Origin: Kiritimatiellia bacterium
GTDB taxonomy: Bacteria > Verrucomicrobiota > Kiritimatiellia > RFP12 > UBA1067
Direction: 5' to 3'
DNA: 6,058 bases
NCBI GenBank assembly: GCA_017547265.1
Contig: JAFYQC010000047.1
Coordinates: forward strand, 1-6,058
Shown here: positions 3,784 to 6,058 of the stretch, in pieces
Numbering within the stretch: position 1 is the stretch's first letter
Layout of the letters: each line of letters starts with the position of its first letter
The notes under the pieces: generated by a model
The model's input: the letters and a program-made list of their open reading frames with translations, nothing else
Database searches by the model: none
Told to the model about the DNA's origin: nothing
Position numbers and translations under genes: made by a program

Positions 3784-5973
3784 GTCGTAATGAATCTTCG
3801 CCGGATTCCACTTGTCCTTGGCTGGCGGATTCTCGGCGGGGTAGCCAACGGGGATGACATTAAGTGGCATGTAGCCATCGGGTATGGATAGAATCTCGCG
3901 GACGGCGGCAATGCGGTCTTCACCAGGGAATACGCCAGTCCAAACGGCCCCCAGCCCTTGGGCATGCGCCGCCAGAAGAAGATTCATAGTCGCCGCCGAG
4001 CAGTCATGAATCCAATATTCCTTGCCGCGGCCAGGCAGTCCGTTGTCAAGCGATCCGCAGACGACAATCGCAAGTTTCGCGCCATTGCCAACACGCGAAT
4101 ACGGAAGCCGTGCGGCGAGTGCCGACAGTTTCGCGGGGTCCTTGACGACAACGAATTCCCACGGACGCTTGTCCATCGCCGTCGGCGCGCACATCGCGGC
4201 ACGCAGCATCTTCTCTACCTTGTCATCCTCGACGGGCTTGGATGCGTCAAACTTGCGAATGGACTTTCGCGTCGAAATCGCCGTAAGGACATCTGGGCCT
4301 TTCCACTTGACGGCATCCACACCCTCTCCGACACCGGAACGCCCCACATTCTCCGGCTGTTTCATCCGCTCGGAGGCCTTGCGGATGAAGCGCGGTAGGT
4401 TTCCCCAGATGGAATGATAGCCGTAGCCGCCATTTCTCATCTCGTCAATCGCGTCGTCCGCCGTCCAGCCCTCACGCAGAATGCGATACATCGCGCACAT
4501 CGTTCCGGTTCGGTCGGCACCGTGCTGGCAATGCACCAAGACCGGCACAGCGTTCGTATCGTCTAAGACCGAGAGGAAATCAGTAATATACTTGTCCTTC
4601 ATGTTCCCCGTGAAAATCTCAATGCGATGCGCCTTAAGAGGAAGACCGCCGATCTCGTCAGAATCGGAATGGTTGTCGCGCAGGTTCACCACCGTCTTTA
4701 TGCCGAGCGCAACGAGATTTGTCATCCCCTCCGCCGTCGGCTGCGCGCTACGATAAAGCTTGTCTGAGACTTTATGCAAATTGGGAACGCCAGCGCACGT
4801 CATCGGCACCGCCCACTTCTCAGGTCTCGCCGTAACGTCCACGCGCGTCGCTGGTTCCTCTGCGGTAACGCTCTTTGCCTTCGGGAAAAGATAGCGGAAG
4901 TTGCGCCGCAGCGAAAGAAGCGTTTTCTCAGCCTTGCTACCGGGCTCGTGGCGAGGGACGCCCTTCCCTTCCAGCACATCCATAACATCTTTGCACGAAC
5001 TCCACGTGGTGAAGATGAGGCCGAGATACTGTCCGCGGTCGTGGGCGACGGCGTATGCCAGGAACTTCTGCGTGTTCTCGGAATAGCGCCAGGGGCAGAG
5101 ATATATTTTGCGCCCAGCATCGGCGAAGACATCCACGCTTGGATAGGCGGGGCAGTTCTCGTAGTGCCAGTCGCAGATGGCAATGTCCTTGTCGAGCATA
5201 TTGACTGCATCGCTTGTGCCATTGTCGCTCGCTTCCCATTCTCCGTAGCCGGTCGTTTTTGCATCGAGCAGACGGTCGCCCCAGATCATCGTGTCGACGC
5301 CGCGCGACTTGAGGTGCCTCGCAATTCCGTTGACCCAGTCCGCGAACAGCTTAGACGTTGGAGTGTCCTTGCAACGCGGACAGTTGCCGATTTCGAACAC
5401 CTCGTCGCAGCCAATATGCATGGCATCAGCGCCAAACGCCTCAACAAGTTCGTCCGCAAGGTCGGTGACGATTCGCATCGAGTCGGGGTGCTTGGGGCAG
5501 ATGCTTCGGCAGTAGTTGTTACGTACGTTCTTTTTCTCTGGCGATTCGTCGAGTTCGGGATACGCCTTCAGAAGCCCGTCGCTTATCGTGTTTCCGCTTT
5601 GATGGCCCAGCAGATTCATCTTTGGGATGAGCCGAATGCCGGCGTCGTCACAGGCGCGCTTTATGGCCTTTGCGTCATCAAGGGAGATTGCGTCCTTGGT
5701 CACACATCCAGGATGAGACGTGAACTGGTATTTGTATCGCACGAGCAGGACAACGGTATCGACGCCGGCCGGTTTTAGCGTGTCCTTCACAAATGTGCAG
5801 AACCGCCCCACGTCCTTTGGCGCCGGCACCGAAATGCAAATCGCCTTTGTCTTCCAACCGCCCGCGGGCTCCGGCGCCACGCCAGGCATGTCCTGATCTT
5901 CTGCGGCACCGAACGCCGAGACAAAGATCGTCACTCCCGCAACAACCAGTGCAAACATTTTTAGCTTTTTCAT
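3775..5973 (-). CDS. Exported trifunctional fusion: GH20-like glycosidase, TpbA-like phosphatase, FMN nitroreductase
   Basis: The 732-residue protein has a Sec signal peptide (1-22, cleavage after AFG) and three domains. (1) Residues about 40-345 form a GH20-like barrel: the catalytic pair is D190-E191 in MHIGCDEVF, CPRC is at 198-201, MIWGDRLLD at 229-237 and FTTWSS at 321-326. GH20 enzymes remove terminal N-acetylhexosamines. (2) Residues about 383-537 form a tyrosine/dual-specificity phosphatase of the exported TpbA type: KLYRSAQP at 405-412, GIKTVVNLRD at 424-433 and the CX5R loop HCQHGADRTG at 481-490 (C482, R488). (3) Residues about 556-732 form a full-length nitroreductase: RKSIRKFD at 569-576 for FMN phosphate, CAPTAMDKRPWEF at 595-607, LGAVWTG at 674-680 and a typical IHYDKW end. 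All catalytic signatures look intact and no stop or frame change interrupts them. The start is supported by AAAGGA upstream. Exporting an FMN enzyme by Sec is odd. The domain calls are firm, but joint function is unknown. Confidence 0.9.
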   Translation of the reverse strand: MKKLKMFALVVAGVTIFVSAFGAAEDQDMPGVAPEPAGGWKTKAICISVPAPKDVGRFCTFVKDTLKPAGVDTVVLLVRYKYQFTSHPGCVTKDAISLDDAKAIKRACDDAGIRLIPKMNLLGHQSGNTISDGLLKAYPELDESPEKKNVRNNYCRSICPKHPDSMRIVTDLADELVEAFGADAMHIGCDEVFEIGNCPRCKDTPTSKLFADWVNGIARHLKSRGVDTMIWGDRLLDAKTTGYGEWEASDNGTSDAVNMLDKDIAICDWHYENCPAYPSVDVFADAGRKIYLCPWRYSENTQKFLAYAVAHDRGQYLGLIFTTWSSCKDVMDVLEGKGVPRHEPGSKAEKTLLSLRRNFRYLFPKAKSVTAEEPATRVDVTARPEKWAVPMTCAGVPNLHKVSDKLYRSAQPTAEGMTNLVALGIKTVVNLRDNHSDSDEIGGLPLKAHRIEIFTGNMKDKYITDFLSVLDDTNAVPVLVHCQHGADRTGTMCAMYRILREGWTADDAIDEMRNGGYGYHSIWGNLPRFIRKASERMKQPENVGRSGVGEGVDAVKWKGPDVLTAISTRKSIRKFDASKPVEDDKVEKMLRAAMCAPTAMDKRPWEFVVVKDPAKLSALAARLPYSRVGNGAKLAIVVCGSLDNGLPGRGKEYWIHDCSAATMNLLLAAHAQGLGAVWTGVFPGEDRIAAVREILSIPDGYMPLNVIPVGYPAENPPAKDKWNPAKIHYDKW

Positions 5974-5975
5974 TT

Positions 5976-5988
5976 CGTTTGTTCCTTT
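5976..5988 (-). promoter_or_regulatory. Ribosome-binding leader AAAGGAACAAACG
   Basis: This 13-nt block is two bases before the ATG at 5973. It is identical in sequence and spacing to the leader of the 51-residue ORF at 697. The AGGA core supports this ATG as the start of the trifunctional gene and places the signal peptide at its N-terminus. Confidence 0.65.
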
Positions 5989-5992
5989 CGCG

Positions 5993-6030
5993 TTTTTTAG
6001 ACAGGATTTACAGGATTTACAAGATTAAGA
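5993..6030 (+). repeat. Intergenic repeat R4 (A half, opposite orientation)
   Basis: TTTTTTAGACAGGATT, then TACAGGATT, then TACAAGATTAAGA on the plus strand is the reverse orientation of the A halves of R1-R3, with one 9-nt unit differing. It lies upstream of the trifunctional gene. The window's last bases (AATCCTGTC, 6049-6057) are the reverse complement of GACAGGATT at 6000-6008, so a second, inverted copy may begin at the edge. No gene is visible between 5974 and the window end. Confidence 0.75.
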
Positions 6031-6058
6031 TTTCCATCCTCTTCCCATAATCCTGTCA

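Noticed and set aside
3690..3965. Minus-strand 91-codon frame ending DRIYKINRIKR
   Set aside because: It is out of frame within the nitroreductase domain and then runs through repeat R3. The in-frame nitroreductase explains the sequence.
4774..5778. Open frame of 334 codons on the plus strand
   Set aside because: It lies wholly antisense to the GH20-like and linker regions of the trifunctional gene. Its translation is arginine-rich with no recognisable domain, while the minus strand has clear motifs throughout.
190..6030. CRISPR array
   Set aside because: The repeats are widely scattered, occur in both orientations, have whole genes between them and no uniform spacers.

Overview
The window is a compact bacterial region in which every convincing gene is on the minus strand. 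Gene content (a Sec-exported GH20-like protein, a second exported protein, an AbiE module, many small membrane proteins) and the scattered intergenic 'FLDRIYKINRI'-type repeats suggest a gut or anaerobic member of the PVC group (Kiritimatiellae/Lentisphaeria-like). That assignment is an inference from style, not from a marker gene.

Layout, read in the direction of transcription (high to low coordinates). 6058-5974: leader with a repeat copy in the opposite orientation and a ribosome-binding leader. 5973-3775: the most striking gene, a 732-residue exported protein fusing three normally separate enzymes: a GH20-like glycosidase barrel, a TpbA-like tyrosine/dual-specificity phosphatase and an FMN nitroreductase. 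3783-3695: an 89-bp repeat (R3) covering that gene's stop codon and ending just before the next start. 3693-3211: a five-helix membrane protein of unknown function. 3191-2724: a four-helix protein resembling a V-type ATPase proteolipid (subunit K/c), with no other ATPase genes nearby. 2704-2616: a second 89-bp repeat (R2), 80 of 89 positions identical to R3. 2602-2180: a zinc-ribbon/coiled-coil protein with a C-terminal membrane anchor. 2171-2117: a strong sigma-70-type promoter enclosed by nested inverted repeats. 2117-721: a complete abiEi-abiEii type IV toxin-antitoxin pair with an ATGA overlap. 697-542: a 51-residue ORF that looks like the beginning of a Fic-associated protein, cut off and followed by a 12-nt tandem repeat. 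522-319: a 67-residue two-helix membrane protein. 230-190: a partial repeat (R1). 176-1: the signal peptide and first residues of another exported protein that runs off the window.

How it fits together: abiEi/abiEii and the two small ORFs after them are spaced like one transcription unit driven from the palindromic promoter, which AbiEi probably represses. The two membrane genes at 3693-2724 form a second short unit. The intergenic repeat recurs at gene junctions, with its pyrimidine-rich half (on the plus strand) directly before start codons and its other half at gene ends. That second half reads in frame as a peptide very like the C-terminus of AbiEii. The trifunctional fusion and this gene-boundary repeat are the main things to follow up. 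No RNA genes, CRISPR arrays, transposases or convincing terminators were seen.
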